64,000 bases of DNA from Photobacterium alginatilyticum (GTDB lineage: Bacteria > Pseudomonadota > Gammaproteobacteria > Enterobacterales > Vibrionaceae): the NCBI RefSeq assembly GCF_009910675.1, contig NZ_RSEJ01000010.1, positions 18,456-82,455 on the forward strand. The letters are read 5' to 3'. Below, piece after piece: positions 23,743 to 34,426 of this stretch. The position numbers and the translations under genes are program-made. Within the stretch, counting starts at the first letter, position 1, and every line of letters begins with the position of its first letter. The notes under the pieces are model-generated. The model saw nothing but the letters and a program-made list of their open reading frames with translations. It was not told the origin of the DNA and did not search any database.

Positions 23743-25242
23743 ATGGATAAGCCAGAAAATAATTGTATTGTCATTTTTGGTGCGTCAGGCGATCTGACCC
23801 ACAGGAAATTGATCCCTGCGTTCTATCATCTCTATGCCAATGGGCAGTTACCTGAAGAGTTTGCCATTTTGGGTGTTAGCCGCACGGCGTTCTCCGATCT
23901 GGCATTCAGAGAAAAGCTCAAGCAAACACTGATGACCACTGAGGAAGTGGACGAACAGACGCTTGAGGCATTTTGCCAGCATTTGCATTATCAGGCTCTC
24001 AATACGGCAGCTGCTGAAGATTACGCGTTGCTTAAAGAACGCCTGGATAGGATTGGTAAGCAGTGCCATACCAATGGCAACACCACCTTCTACCTTGCTA
24101 CACCGCCAAGTCTGTACAGTGTGATCCCAGAAAATTTGGCTGCATACGGTCTCAATGATGAATCGAACGGCTGGAAGCGCCTGATTGTCGAGAAACCCTT
24201 TGGTTATGATCTGGCTTCGGCACAGGCCTTGGACCAGCAGCTCCATCGCTACTTTCAGGAGCACCAGATATACCGAATCGACCATTACCTGGGTAAGGAA
24301 ACCGTGCAGAACCTGTTGGTTTTCCGCTTTGCCAACGGGATGTTCGAGCCGCTATGGAACCGTAATTTTATCGACTATGTCGAAATTACGGCTGCAGAAT
24401 TTCTTGGTGTTGAAGAGCGCGGTGGCTATTACGACGGGGCTGGTGCGGTGCGTGATATGTTCCAGAATCATCTACTGCAGGTGCTAGCCATGGTGGGCAT
24501 GGAGCCACCAGCGGCTATCAATGCCGATTCAATGCGTGATGAGGTTGTGAAGGTGATGAACAGCTTTCAGCCGCTGTCTGATCAGGATTTACAACAGAAT
24601 TTGGTATTAGGCCAGTACACCGAATCTGATGTTCGCGGTGAGCATCTGCCGGGTTATCGCGACGAACAAGGGGTGGCATCCGAATCCCGCACCGAGACCT
24701 ATGTCGGGCTTAAGATGTTCATCGATAATTGGCGTTGGAGTGGGGTGCCGTTTTATGTCCGTACCGGCAAACGTCTTCCTACCCGAGTAACCGAGGTGGT
24801 AATTCATTTCAAGAAAACGCCGCACCCGGTCTTTAGTGCCAATGCGCCGGCCAATAAGTTGATTATTCGTATTCAGCCGGATGAGGGCATTTTGATGAGC
24901 TTTGGCCTCAAAAAGCCAGGTGCTGGATTCGAAGCCAAGGATGTGTCAATGGACTTCCATTACGAGAGCCTTGAGGAAACCCACATGCTGACGGCCTACG
25001 AGCGGTTGCTGCTTGATTCAATGAACGGTGACGCAACACTATTTGCCCGTACCGACGCAGTAAAAGCTTGCTGGAAGTTTGTGCAGCCAATTCTTGATTA
25101 CAAAGAAGATCCCAAACACCTGTACGGTTATGCCGCAGGTACCTGGGGGCCAAAAGAAGCTGATGCCCTGTTGGCTGGCGACAATCGAGAGTGGCGCTTC
25201 CCTTGTAAGAACCTGACTAATACCGATTACTGCGAGTTATAA
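23743..25242 (+). CDS. zwf: Glucose-6-phosphate 1-dehydrogenase
   Basis: 499 residues from ATG 23743 (MDKPENN); an upstream in-frame reading to 23704 adds 13 residues and is rejected. NADP-binding motif [11 protein letters not shown] at 12-22, EKPFG at 150-154 and the substrate-binding RIDHYLGKE at 178-186 are intact. It oxidises glucose 6-phosphate to 6-phosphogluconolactone, making NADPH, the first step of the oxidative pentose phosphate path. It is first in zwf-pgl-gnd with 2-base and 10-base gaps. Confidence 0.97.
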   Translation: MDKPENNCIVIFGASGDLTHRKLIPAFYHLYANGQLPEEFAILGVSRTAFSDLAFREKLKQTLMTTEEVDEQTLEAFCQHLHYQALNTAAAEDYALLKERLDRIGKQCHTNGNTTFYLATPPSLYSVIPENLAAYGLNDESNGWKRLIVEKPFGYDLASAQALDQQLHRYFQEHQIYRIDHYLGKETVQNLLVFRFANGMFEPLWNRNFIDYVEITAAEFLGVEERGGYYDGAGAVRDMFQNHLLQVLAMVGMEPPAAINADSMRDEVVKVMNSFQPLSDQDLQQNLVLGQYTESDVRGEHLPGYRDEQGVASESRTETYVGLKMFIDNWRWSGVPFYVRTGKRLPTRVTEVVIHFKKTPHPVFSANAPANKLIIRIQPDEGILMSFGLKKPGAGFEAKDVSMDFHYESLEETHMLTAYERLLLDSMNGDATLFARTDAVKACWKFVQPILDYKEDPKHLYGYAAGTWGPKEADALLAGDNREWRFPCKNLTNTDYCEL

Positions 25243-25244
25243 CC

Positions 25245-25961
25245 ATGATGAACTATTCAATCTTTGATACCCCCGAGCAGGTTGTTACTTCGCTGGCCGA
25301 GTCCATCGTTGAGTACAGTCAGCAAAACCGTCCGGTACATATCTCATTATCTGGTGGCAGTACTCCGGCTCTGTTGTTCAAGGTTTTGGCACAGCCGACA
25401 TTTGCTGATGTCGTTCAGTGGCAGAACTTGCACTTCTGGTGGGGAGATGAGCGCTGTGTCTCGCCAGATAGTCCAGAGAGTAATTATGGCAACGCCAAGG
25501 CCTTGTTATTCGATCATATTTCGATACCGGCTGAAAACATTCACCGTATCTGCGGTGAAGAGTTTGCTGCGATGGAAGCGGTTCGCTTTGCCGAAGAAAT
25601 GAAGGCGGAGATCCCCCATGAGAATGGCGTACCGGCGTTTGACTGGGTACTGCTCGGGATGGGGACGGATGGACATACGGCATCGCTGTTCCCCGGCCAG
25701 ACTAATTACGACACAACCGAGCTTGCTACCATTGCTGCTCATCCGGAAAACAGACAAATCAGGGTATCCAAGACCGCGCATTTGCTGTCCCATGCCAAGC
25801 GAATCACCTATTTGGTGATGGGGGAGAGCAAAGCGCCGGTGATTAAAGCCATTTTTGAGCAGTCAGCCGAAGCATCCGCGTATCCGGCGGCAAATATCAA
25901 GGCCGAGAATGGTCTGACAGAATGGTTTTTAGATTCAGCAGCCGCCAAAGAGCTGGCATAA
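25245..25961 (+). CDS. pgl: 6-phosphogluconolactonase
   Basis: 238 residues, DevB/Pgl type, which shares its fold with glucosamine-6-phosphate isomerase. Seen: HISLSGGSTPALLFKVL near residue 32 and FWWGDERCVSPDSPESNYG near 65, plus LLGMGTDGHTASLFPG near 135. It hydrolyses 6-phosphogluconolactone to 6-phosphogluconate. Starts 2 bases after zwf; two adjacent ATG codons (25245 and 25248) are possible. Confidence 0.95.
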   Translation: MMNYSIFDTPEQVVTSLAESIVEYSQQNRPVHISLSGGSTPALLFKVLAQPTFADVVQWQNLHFWWGDERCVSPDSPESNYGNAKALLFDHISIPAENIHRICGEEFAAMEAVRFAEEMKAEIPHENGVPAFDWVLLGMGTDGHTASLFPGQTNYDTTELATIAAHPENRQIRVSKTAHLLSHAKRITYLVMGESKAPVIKAIFEQSAEASAYPAANIKAENGLTEWFLDSAAAKELA

Positions 25962-25971
25962 GGAGAAAGAA

Positions 25972-27420
25972 ATGAAAGGTGATATTGGTGTAATTGGCTT
26001 GGCTGTGATGGGCCAAAACCTGATCCTGAATATGAATGATCATGGTTTCAAGGTGGTCGCCTACAACCGTACTGTGGCCAAGGTTGACGAGTTTTTGAAT
26101 GGTGCTGCAAAAGGAAGCAACATTGTCGGGGCAACCTCGCTGCAAAACCTGGTTGACCAGCTCGAAAGTCCGCGCAAAGTGATGTTGATGGTACGTGCAG
26201 GCGAAGTGGTTGATCAGTTTATCGACAGCTTGGTTCCGCTGCTGGATGAAGGCGATATTATTATCGATGGCGGTAATACCAACTATCCAGATACTAACCG
26301 ACGTGTTGCGGCACTTCGTGAAAAAGGGATCCGTTTCGTCGGTGCTGGTGTGTCGGGTGGTGAAGAAGGTGCACGTTTCGGTCCTTCCATTATGCCGGGT
26401 GGTGATCCGGAGGCATGGCCGCATGTGAAGCCGATTTTCCAGGCTATCGCCGCGAAAACCGATAAGGGCGAGGCTTGCTGTGACTGGGTTGGCAGTGAAG
26501 GTGCCGGCCATTTCGTGAAAATGGTACACAACGGGATTGAATACGGTGATATGCAGCTGATCAGTGAAGCCTATCACTTCATGAAAGAGGGGCTCGGTAT
26601 CTCGCATGATGAGATGCAGTCAATTTTTACTGACTGGAATAAAACGGAACTAGACAGCTATCTGGTTGAAATTACAGCCGATATTCTTGGCTATCGAGAT
26701 CAGGAAGGCGAACCGCTGGTGGAGAAAATTCTCGATGCGGCAGGTCAGAAAGGTACCGGCAAGTGGACAGGGATCAATGCTCTTGAACACGGTATTCCAC
26801 TGACGCTGATCACTGATTCTGTATTTGCACGCTGCCTGTCATCGCTTAAAGAACAACGTGTCGAGGCTGAAGCGCTGTTTGATAACGCGATTCAGCCTGT
26901 TGATGGCGAGAAGTCCGAGTGGGTTGATGCACTTCGCCAGGCGTTGCTTGCATCGAAGATTATCTCCTATGCACAGGGCTTTATGTTGATCCGCCAGGCT
27001 TCGGAGGAGAATGATTGGTCACTCAACTACGGTAATGTGGCCTTGATGTGGCGTGGCGGTTGCATTATCCGCAGTGCGTTCCTTGGGAATATTCGAGATG
27101 CATTCGAAACCAACCCGGATTTGGCCTTCCTTGGCCTCGACCCTTACTTCAAGGCTATTTTGGAACAATGTTTGCCTGCATGGCGCAAGGTCGTTGCCAA
27201 GTCGTTTGAGGTGGGCTTGCCTATGCCTTGTATGTCATCGGCACTGACGTTCCTAAACGGTTACACTACAGCCCGTTTGCCAGCTAATATGCTGCAAGCT
27301 CAGCGCGACTACTTCGGTGCGCACACTTATGAGCGTACAGATAAGCCACGTGGTGAGTTTTTCCATACTAACTGGACGGGTAAGGGAGGAGATATATCTT
27401 CTACGACCTATGATGTGTAA
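25972..27420 (+). CDS. gnd: 6-phosphogluconate dehydrogenase (decarboxylating)
   Basis: 482 residues from ATG 25972 with AAGGAG seven bases upstream. NADP fold GLAVMGQNLILNM (9-21), YNRT, the substrate-binding GVSGGEEGARFGPSIMPGG near 128-146, and the catalytic lysine region HFVKMVHNGIEYGDMQ near 182 are conserved. It makes ribulose 5-phosphate, CO2 and NADPH. Last gene of the operon, closed by the hairpin at 27450. Confidence 0.97.
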   Translation: MKGDIGVIGLAVMGQNLILNMNDHGFKVVAYNRTVAKVDEFLNGAAKGSNIVGATSLQNLVDQLESPRKVMLMVRAGEVVDQFIDSLVPLLDEGDIIIDGGNTNYPDTNRRVAALREKGIRFVGAGVSGGEEGARFGPSIMPGGDPEAWPHVKPIFQAIAAKTDKGEACCDWVGSEGAGHFVKMVHNGIEYGDMQLISEAYHFMKEGLGISHDEMQSIFTDWNKTELDSYLVEITADILGYRDQEGEPLVEKILDAAGQKGTGKWTGINALEHGIPLTLITDSVFARCLSSLKEQRVEAEALFDNAIQPVDGEKSEWVDALRQALLASKIISYAQGFMLIRQASEENDWSLNYGNVALMWRGGCIIRSAFLGNIRDAFETNPDLAFLGLDPYFKAILEQCLPAWRKVVAKSFEVGLPMPCMSSALTFLNGYTTARLPANMLQAQRDYFGAHTYERTDKPRGEFFHTNWTGKGGDISSTTYDV

Positions 27421-27449
27421 CGGTGAGATTAACGCCTTACAAAGATAAC

Positions 27450-27479
27450 AAAAGCGCAGTGATTATCACTGCGCTTTTT
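27450..27479 (+). terminator. Terminator of zwf-pgl-gnd
   Basis: AAAGCGCAGTGA (27451-27462), loop TTA, TCACTGCGCTTT (27466-27477) and further T residues; 30 bases after the gnd stop. Confidence 0.93.
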
Positions 27480-28005
27480 GGTTTGCCGAACAGGAAGATC
27501 GCGAGCAGTCGTTGTCATTACACTTAGTAATAGAAAGGTTAACGGTTAAGGCCTTGTTAAATTTTAACGGGCTGTAGCCTGGGTACAAAAAAAGGTTGTG
27601 GCTAGAAAAACATTAAAGTTAGTAACAAATACTAAAACTTATTCAATATAAAACACATAGTAAACGTGCTGCTATTCACTGGTCAATAAATGTGCAGCTT
27701 TGATAAGGATAGCGAATTTATCTGCTGTATCATCCTGCTAAATCTGTGATCAATAACATAAATATTGGCTTGCTTGCCTGCTTAATGTTCAAGGAATAAG
27801 GGGCTGAGCGTATCTCCTGCAGTATAAATAACCATGCATTTCATGGCATAGGGATAAATTCACTGGTTGTTAATTTAATGTTGTTGTTCTGTGCTGTCAC
27901 TCACGCTTAATTGACTGATGAAATAAAAATCTTAACATTTAGCTTACAATCTGCTTATTATACTGCCCACGCATTAACCATAATCTATAAGACAGGGAGA
28001 TTTTA
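27480..28005. other. 525-base AT-rich gap before the alanine symporter
   Basis: No gene or RNA recognised. It contains a short palindrome GTTAAATTTTAAC near 27555-27570 and long AT-rich stretches likely to hold the promoter of the symporter gene. I see no clear operator. Confidence 0.4.
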
Positions 28006-29553
28006 ATGCAGTCGTTAGTAGATTTTCTAAACGGAATAATATGGAGCCCGGTACTGATTTATTTGTGCCTGGGTGCTGGTTTGTTTTATTCCATTGCCAC
28101 TCGTTTTGTTCAAATTCGTCACTTCAGAGAAATGTGGCGCCTACTATTATCCGGTAAGAGTTCAGATCAAGGTATTTCCTCTTTTCAAGCACTAGCCGTT
28201 TCTTTGTCTGGACGTGTTGGTACCGGTAACATTGCAGGTGTTGCTGCGGCAATCGGTTTTGGTGGTCCGGGTGCCGTATTCTGGATGTGGGTTGTTGCCT
28301 TCCTGGGCGCAGCGACAGCATACAGTGAATCAGCTCTGGCGCAGATTTATAAAGAAGAAGACGAAGACGGTCAGTTCCGTGGTGGTCCGGCTTACTACAT
28401 CGAAAAAGCAATGGGCCAAAAGTGGTATGCATGGATCTTTGCTATTGCGACTATTTTCGCTTGTGGTGTGCTTCTACCGGGTGTTCAGTCAAACAGTATC
28501 GGTAATGCGGTTGAAGCTGCATTCGGTACAGGTGGTATGATTGAAACAACTATCGGTACTATCAGCCTGGCGAAAATCGTAACAGGTACAGTTGTCTCGA
28601 TTATTCTGGCATTCATCATCTTTGGTGGTGTGAAGCGTATTGCTAGCTTTACCCAGATTGTCGTTCCGTTTATGGCACTGGCCTACATCATCATTGCCTT
28701 CATTATCATCCTGCTGAACATCAACTTGGTACCTACGGTATTCGGTATGATTGTTGGTGACGCATTCACACCTATGGCTGGTGTTGGTGCAGCAATTGGT
28801 TGGGGTGTTAAGCGTGGTGTTTACTCGAACGAAGCCGGTCAGGGTACAGGTCCTCATGCTGCGGCAGCGGCAGACGTTGATCACCCGGCGCAGCAGGGCT
28901 TGGTTCAGTCGTTCTCTATCTACATCGATACACTGCTGGTATGTTCGGCTACAGCATTCATGATTATTATCACTGGTGCTTACAACGTTCACGGTGGTGC
29001 AGAAGGTACATTCCTGGTACAGAATCTTGCTGCTGACATTGGTGCCAACGGCCCTGTGTTTACTCAGATGGCTATCGAAAGTGCAATGCCTGGTATCGGC
29101 AAGCCGTTCATCGCATTTGCTCTATTTTTCTTTGCCTTTACAACGATTCTTGCTTACTACTACATCGCAGAAACAAACATTGCCTATATTCGCCGCTCGC
29201 TGAAGCTGCCTGGTATGATGTTTGTACTGAAAATTGTCCTGACTGTAGCGGTATTCTACGGCACAGTGAAAGCAGCAAACCTTGCCTGGGCAATGGGTGA
29301 TGTGGGTGTAGGCCTGATGGCATGGCTGAACATAGTTGGTATCCTGATTATCTTCTTCCTGTCGAAGCCTGCTCTGAAAGCGCTGAATGATTACGAAGCG
29401 CAACAAAAAGCAGGAGTAACAAAGTTTACTTTCGACCCTGTGAAGCTTGGTATCAAAAATGCTGACTACTGGGAAAAACGCTTGAAGTCTTCAGGAAAGC
29501 CTGCAGCTCAGCCAGAAGAGGTTGACGGCGAGCCGGTTAAGCCGATAGCGTAA
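28006..29553 (+). CDS. Sodium:alanine symporter (AgcS family)
   Basis: 515 residues with about eleven membrane helices. Family features: N-terminal LVDFLNGIIWSPVLIYLCLG, SLSGRVGTGNIAGVAAAI near residue 67 (the Na+ and substrate binding helix), and GVKRGVYSNEAGQGTGPHAAA near 270. It takes up alanine or glycine with Na+ at the inner membrane. The C-terminus is a charged cytosolic tail of about 50 residues. GGGAG lies before ATG 28006. Monocistronic, ended by the hairpin at 29577. Confidence 0.92.
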   Translation: MQSLVDFLNGIIWSPVLIYLCLGAGLFYSIATRFVQIRHFREMWRLLLSGKSSDQGISSFQALAVSLSGRVGTGNIAGVAAAIGFGGPGAVFWMWVVAFLGAATAYSESALAQIYKEEDEDGQFRGGPAYYIEKAMGQKWYAWIFAIATIFACGVLLPGVQSNSIGNAVEAAFGTGGMIETTIGTISLAKIVTGTVVSIILAFIIFGGVKRIASFTQIVVPFMALAYIIIAFIIILLNINLVPTVFGMIVGDAFTPMAGVGAAIGWGVKRGVYSNEAGQGTGPHAAAAADVDHPAQQGLVQSFSIYIDTLLVCSATAFMIIITGAYNVHGGAEGTFLVQNLAADIGANGPVFTQMAIESAMPGIGKPFIAFALFFFAFTTILAYYYIAETNIAYIRRSLKLPGMMFVLKIVLTVAVFYGTVKAANLAWAMGDVGVGLMAWLNIVGILIIFFLSKPALKALNDYEAQQKAGVTKFTFDPVKLGIKNADYWEKRLKSSGKPAAQPEEVDGEPVKPIA

Positions 29554-29576
29554 CAGAATCATCTACTGAAATGTGT

Positions 29577-29605
29577 AAAGGGTTAGCTTAGTGCTAACCC
29601 TTTTT
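29577..29605 (+). terminator. Terminator of the alanine symporter gene
   Basis: AAAGGGTTAGC (29577-29587), loop TTAGT, GCTAACCCTTT (29593-29603) and T residues. Confidence 0.93.
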
Positions 29606-29985
29606 GTTCGAGTCTGTTTCAAATAACATATGCCTATAGCATATATGATGCGTGATGATTATCACAGATTTCAATCTTGTCAAAAATAAGGGCATCTGAG
29701 CTGATATGCAGTTCGGATAAATAGTTTTTCAATGGTTGAATAAACGATTGCATACCCGCAGTGTTGAACTTATTACAGTAAGCGAGCGCCTAAGAAGGGA
29801 TATCCTGGGAAAAACTCTGAATTGGTTGATCTCTAGCCAAGAATGGGACTAGATTAGTTTTTCATGGCGTCAAAAAACAGATAGAAATGTCAATTTATTA
29901 ACTCTCCACTTTCCTATTCTGCGTGTTTAGACTCTAAAGTGAACAAATATTTATTACTCAACTTTAAGCATATAAGACGTAGATC
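29606..29985. other. 380-base gap before the first chemoreceptor
   Basis: No gene seen. It includes the chemoreceptor promoter region. I could not find a convincing sigma-28 or sigma-54 promoter by eye. Confidence 0.35.
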
Positions 29986-31896
29986 ATGCACCTTTCATTA
30001 CAACGTATTGGTTTCAAGCAACGCATCATCATGACAGTTGCTGTATTGGTTGCGGTTGCACTGTCGATCACCAATTGGCTGTCTTACAACAATTTCAAAC
30101 AAGATAAAATAGCGACAATTGAAGAGAAATCTCAACTCATTGTCGAGAGTGCCAAGCGAGAGATAGAAGTGTCTATGCAAAAAGGCGTAGATGCGCTTGA
30201 GTCAAGCAGAGCCTTCTACCAAGAAGAGCACTCAGACAGTGAGTATGTCGAAGTGGCCAAGATGGTCACCAAAGCGGCCAGCTTTGCCAGTTTTACTGCT
30301 GGCTACAGCGATGGTCGGGCATATGGTGATTCGGGTGGAGATAACGGCGTCTTTGATGTCAATGATTATGATCCTCGTACACGCGATTGGTATAAGCAGG
30401 CACTGGCGAAGAACGGCACCATTCTGACTGACTTTTACAGCGATGCGACCACAGGTGATCTGATGGTAAGTATTGCTACGCCAATTAGCCGTGAGGGGGT
30501 GGTTGTCGGTGATGTTTCGTTAAACAGCCTTAATGAAACGATCCGTCGGGTAAACTTTCCGGGAGCTGTTATTCTGATTCTCAGCGAAGAGTTTACTCAA
30601 TTGGCCTCGACGGATCCAAGTGATGAGCTAGGCATTTACTTTGATATTCCTGATCTCGAGCAGAAGATGACGGCAATGGGATCGGGCGCGGCTGATTATC
30701 AATGGGCGGGTGTCGATAAGAGGGCTTATTTTTCTGATATCCCGTTGGTTGATGGTAAGAAATGGTATTTGTACGTAGGTGTTAATAAGTCGGTTGTTTA
30801 TGCCGATGTAGAGGAGGCGTTTACTAACTCTTTGATCACTTCGGCCACCATTCTTATATTTTCTTTGCTTGTTGTGGTTATGGTGTTAAATCGGTTATAT
30901 CGTCCGATTGTTGCCCTGAAGGAAACTGTTATGGATCTTTCGGCAGGAAACGGCGATCTTACCCGTCGTCTTGACGTGAACAGCCATGATGATCTGGGGA
31001 AAATCGCCGAAGGGATCAATACCTTCATCGCCAACCTGCAGCAGATGATGCTGGAAGTCTCACAGGCGACGAGCCACATCTCTCGAAGTGTGGAAGATCT
31101 CAGAGCCCAGTCTGAACAGAATGCAACTGTACTACAGTCTCATGTTGATGAGACCGACCAGGTGGTGACAGCGATTAATGAGATGAGCATTACTGCCGAG
31201 ACGGTGTCAGCAAACGCTGCCCAGACTTCTTCCCATACTCAGAGTACCAATGACCAGGCGCAACATTCAAAGGCAATTGTTTCTAATGCTGTGTCATCGG
31301 TCTCTGCGCTGGTTAATGATGTTGAGTCAATGGCAACCAATATCAGTGAGATGAACCGAAATAGTATGGATATTGCGGGTGTTCTCAAAGTAATAGGTGA
31401 TATTGCCGAGCAGACAAACCTGTTGGCATTGAATGCGGCCATTGAAGCTGCGCGTGCCGGTGAGCAGGGCCGGGGGTTTGCAGTCGTTGCCGATGAAGTG
31501 AGAGCCTTGGCTGCCCGAACACAGCAGAGCACCTCTGAGATTGAACAAATGCTGACCAAGCTTACGACGGGGGCTGACAGCCTGGTGTCGAACATGAATG
31601 TGATTAAAGAGAGCTGTAACCATACTGCCGAGAATACGGCACGGGTAAACCAGGATCTCGATACTATGGCGGAGTCTATCATAGAGGTGAATAATCTCGC
31701 GGTAGAAATCGCAACGGCTGCCGAAGAGCAAAGCTCTGTTTCTGAGGAGATTAGCAAAAACATGTCTTCCATCAGAGAGATGGCAGATACGCTTGCCGAG
31801 AGCGGGCAGCAAAATGTTGAGAATAGCCAAATCCTAGCGACGGCCAATACTCAGCTTGCGGCTATTGTTAACAAATTCAAGCTTAAAGAAAGTTAA
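29986..31896 (+). CDS. Methyl-accepting chemotaxis protein with dCache-type sensor
   Basis: 636 residues. Membrane helix near 16-34, a periplasmic region to about 277 with the Cache marks [14 protein letters not shown] and [15 protein letters not shown], a second helix, HAMP, and a long cytoplasmic coiled coil. The hairpin tip that binds CheA/Che[21 protein letters not shown] and [12 protein letters not shown], is at about 470-505. The DxxxRxWY motif is that of dCache domains sensing amino acids or related small molecules; the ligand here is unknown. The signalling half lacks a CheR-tethering C-terminal pentapeptide. Confidence 0.93.
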   Translation: MHLSLQRIGFKQRIIMTVAVLVAVALSITNWLSYNNFKQDKIATIEEKSQLIVESAKREIEVSMQKGVDALESSRAFYQEEHSDSEYVEVAKMVTKAASFASFTAGYSDGRAYGDSGGDNGVFDVNDYDPRTRDWYKQALAKNGTILTDFYSDATTGDLMVSIATPISREGVVVGDVSLNSLNETIRRVNFPGAVILILSEEFTQLASTDPSDELGIYFDIPDLEQKMTAMGSGAADYQWAGVDKRAYFSDIPLVDGKKWYLYVGVNKSVVYADVEEAFTNSLITSATILIFSLLVVVMVLNRLYRPIVALKETVMDLSAGNGDLTRRLDVNSHDDLGKIAEGINTFIANLQQMMLEVSQATSHISRSVEDLRAQSEQNATVLQSHVDETDQVVTAINEMSITAETVSANAAQTSSHTQSTNDQAQHSKAIVSNAVSSVSALVNDVESMATNISEMNRNSMDIAGVLKVIGDIAEQTNLLALNAAIEAARAGEQGRGFAVVADEVRALAARTQQSTSEIEQMLTKLTTGADSLVSNMNVIKESCNHTAENTARVNQDLDTMAESIIEVNNLAVEIATAAEEQSSVSEEISKNMSSIREMADTLAESGQQNVENSQILATANTQLAAIVNKFKLKES

Positions 31897-31916
31897 GTCA
31901 TACCGGCTAACGAAAG

Positions 31917-31947
31917 AAAGGCTAGTGTTCACTAGCCTTTGCTTTTT
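31917..31947 (+). terminator. Terminator after the first chemoreceptor
   Basis: AAAGGCTAGT (31917-31926), loop GTTC, ACTAGCCTTT (31931-31940), then GCTTTTTC. Confidence 0.9.
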
Positions 31948-32361
31948 CAGGATAATATCTATTCATGGTAATATTTACAGATAGCGGTGTTATTATTGGT
32001 GTGAATGTATATTGGTAGAGATAGTATTCATTTTTGATAAATAACAAAATATACGTTAACAATCAAAATTAAGTACTGTTTAATCACCATGATTTAAATG
32101 GCCTCAGCGCATCTCTTCATAGAGCTTTCATCTTGAATGGAATTCCAATCGGAAAATAAGGCAAAAAATCCTTTCTGAGTATATTGTTGTTAATTTTGGG
32201 TTTAACTCAATTTATTTAATGCGATGCATTTAAAATCTAGCAGCTTCATTAATCTTTTTTATTGCTGTAACATGGTTTTCTAACTGTGTTTTATAACTAA
32301 GGTTAGTAAACCTAAATGACCACTTTATATATTAAGAGGTCTTAATGATAGGTGCTATAAT
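31948..32361. other. 414-base AT-rich gap between chemoreceptors
   Basis: No gene or strong hairpin recognised. Strikingly AT-rich; presumably holds the promoter of the next chemoreceptor. Confidence 0.35.
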
Positions 32362-34332
32362 ATGTCGCGTTCAAAGCGTTCCCCTCTGTGGCGATTTACT
32401 CGCTGGAGCCTTAAGACCAAGTTAATCATAGCTTTTATGTTGGTAGGGATTATTCCAGCTTCAATCACAACAATGATTGCCACGTTTCAGTCAAACCTAG
32501 ATATTGAAAGTAAGGTTTCACTTAAACTTGAAGCAATTAACACTTTAAAAAGAAATCAAGTTAATAATTACTTCACTGAGCGTGAAGCTGATCTTAATAT
32601 TCTTGCTCACCTTATACCTCAGCTTGATGAAGAAGCTTATGACTCATTTTTCTCAAATTATATCAGTAAGTATCATTATCATGATTTATTTCTGATTGAT
32701 GAAGATGGAACAATATTCTATTCAGTAACCAAAGAGCCAGATTATTTGACTAATATTCTTAATGGTAAATATGCTGACTCTAATCTTGGTAGCCTGGTCA
32801 AGCAGGTGAAGCGTTCAGGGCGCTACGGAATAGTTGATTATCATCCCTATGCACCAAGTAACGGTGATCCGGCTGCGTTTATTGCCAAGCCTGTCGACGG
32901 AACTGACATGGTTGTCGCACTTCAGCTATCTCAGGCAGGGCTGCATCGTATTATGGCTGTTCGTGACGGTATGGGCGAGACCGGTGAAAGTTATCTGGTG
33001 GGGGATGATAAGCTGATGCGTTCGGACTCCTTTCTTGATCTAGCGGCACACTCAATGAAAGCCAGTTTTGCCGGAACCGTTGAGGATAATGGCGTTGACA
33101 GTGAGGCTGTGAATAGGGCGCTCACTGGGCAGCAGGGGGTCGATATCCTCGTTAGCTATAATGGCGGAAAGGTGCTATCTGCCTATGACGTTATCGATAT
33201 CGGTGACTTCAGGTGGGCGATTATTAGTGAGGTCGATGTAGCAGAAGCCTTTAGTTCGGTGAAGCATACAACCTTTATCTCGGGCCTGCTGATTGTCATC
33301 TCTAGTATTGTTGTTTTTCTGCTGGGCCTGTATATCGCTCGGAAAATTGCAATGCCTATTATTGCGGCTGCCAGAGTGGCGCAGAAAGTGGCTGGTGGTG
33401 ACCTTTCCCATAATATCCAGGTAGATGCGTTTGATGAAGTCGGTAAGTTGCAAACATCGTTAGATCAGATGCTGCTAAACCTGCGAGCAATGGTCAGCCA
33501 TCTCACCGACGTTGCTTCCCAACAGGGGACTACTGCAGATGAGTTGGCGGCAGTTACCCAGCAAACCACGACCGCGGTTTCGGAACAACAGGTACAGACG
33601 GCCAAGGCTGTTAAGGCGACAAAGGAAATTGGATCAACGATCAGAGAGATAGCGGCGACATCTGCAACGGCGTCCGGCGTCTGCGAAGATGTGCTGGTCA
33701 AAGCCAAGGAAGGAGCGGGGCATATAGAGAACACCTATAATTCGTTAATTCAGCTCGGTGAGACCACACAGTCAACATCCGAGCAGATAGTCAAGTTACG
33801 TCAGGATACGGAGCAGATCGTGAACGTGCTGGCAGTGATTAAACAGATTGCCGAGCAAACGAACTTACTGGCACTGAATGCTGCGATTGAGGCGGCCAGG
33901 GCGGGAGATCATGGACGAGGTTTTGCAGTTGTTGCTGATGAAGTTCGCCGACTTGCGCTATCCACCCAGCAGTCAACATCGGAAATCGAAGGGATAATAG
34001 AGACGATTGTCGGAGGGGCTGATGCTGCGGTCCAGACGATGGAGACAAACGTTGAGCAGACTAATCAGGTTCAGCAGATAGCGAGTCAGGCCAATGAGGT
34101 CAACAGTATGCTCTCTCAGGAAGTCGGGGGGATCTTTGATATGGTGGTGCAAATTGCGGCGGCTACCGAGCAGCAGACAACGAGTATTGATGACATTGCC
34201 CATAACATCGAATATATCGACAGGCGGGCTGCGGAAACGGAGCGTGCGACTAGAAATATTGCTGATTCGAGTAGCGAGCTCTCCCGTATGTCTCACACTC
34301 TGAACGCCGAGACACACAAATTTACCCTTTGA
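32362..34332 (+). CDS. Methyl-accepting chemotaxis protein
   Basis: 656 residues from ATG 32362 with AGGTG upstream. Basic N-terminus, membrane helix near 20-42, periplasmic region to about 308 with [19 protein letters not shown] and [19 protein letters not shown], second helix (residues 310-335), HAMP, then a coiled coil. The CheA-binding tip [20 protein letters not shown] is near 496. The periplasmic region reads as a double Cache-like sensor with a C-terminal part ([19 protein letters not shown]) of the dCache sort. The ligand is unknown. The gene has AT-rich upstream DNA and ends at a hairpin shared with the convergent third receptor. Confidence 0.92.
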   Translation: MSRSKRSPLWRFTRWSLKTKLIIAFMLVGIIPASITTMIATFQSNLDIESKVSLKLEAINTLKRNQVNNYFTEREADLNILAHLIPQLDEEAYDSFFSNYISKYHYHDLFLIDEDGTIFYSVTKEPDYLTNILNGKYADSNLGSLVKQVKRSGRYGIVDYHPYAPSNGDPAAFIAKPVDGTDMVVALQLSQAGLHRIMAVRDGMGETGESYLVGDDKLMRSDSFLDLAAHSMKASFAGTVEDNGVDSEAVNRALTGQQGVDILVSYNGGKVLSAYDVIDIGDFRWAIISEVDVAEAFSSVKHTTFISGLLIVISSIVVFLLGLYIARKIAMPIIAAARVAQKVAGGDLSHNIQVDAFDEVGKLQTSLDQMLLNLRAMVSHLTDVASQQGTTADELAAVTQQTTTAVSEQQVQTAKAVKATKEIGSTIREIAATSATASGVCEDVLVKAKEGAGHIENTYNSLIQLGETTQSTSEQIVKLRQDTEQIVNVLAVIKQIAEQTNLLALNAAIEAARAGDHGRGFAVVADEVRRLALSTQQSTSEIEGIIETIVGGADAAVQTMETNVEQTNQVQQIASQANEVNSMLSQEVGGIFDMVVQIAAATEQQTTSIDDIAHNIEYIDRRAAETERATRNIADSSSELSRMSHTLNAETHKFTL

Positions 34333-34362
34333 CGGCTAGTTTATCTGTCGTAACTAACGAAA

Positions 34363-34386
34363 AATGCCACCCGTGAGGGTGGCATT
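34363..34386. terminator. Bidirectional terminator between convergent chemoreceptor genes
   Basis: AATGCCACCC (34363-34372), loop GTGA, GGGTGGCATT (34377-34386). Confidence 0.88.
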
Positions 34387-34426
34387 GTGTTGTGCGCTTA
34401 TAGTTGATTTGCGAAGCTGTATGCCG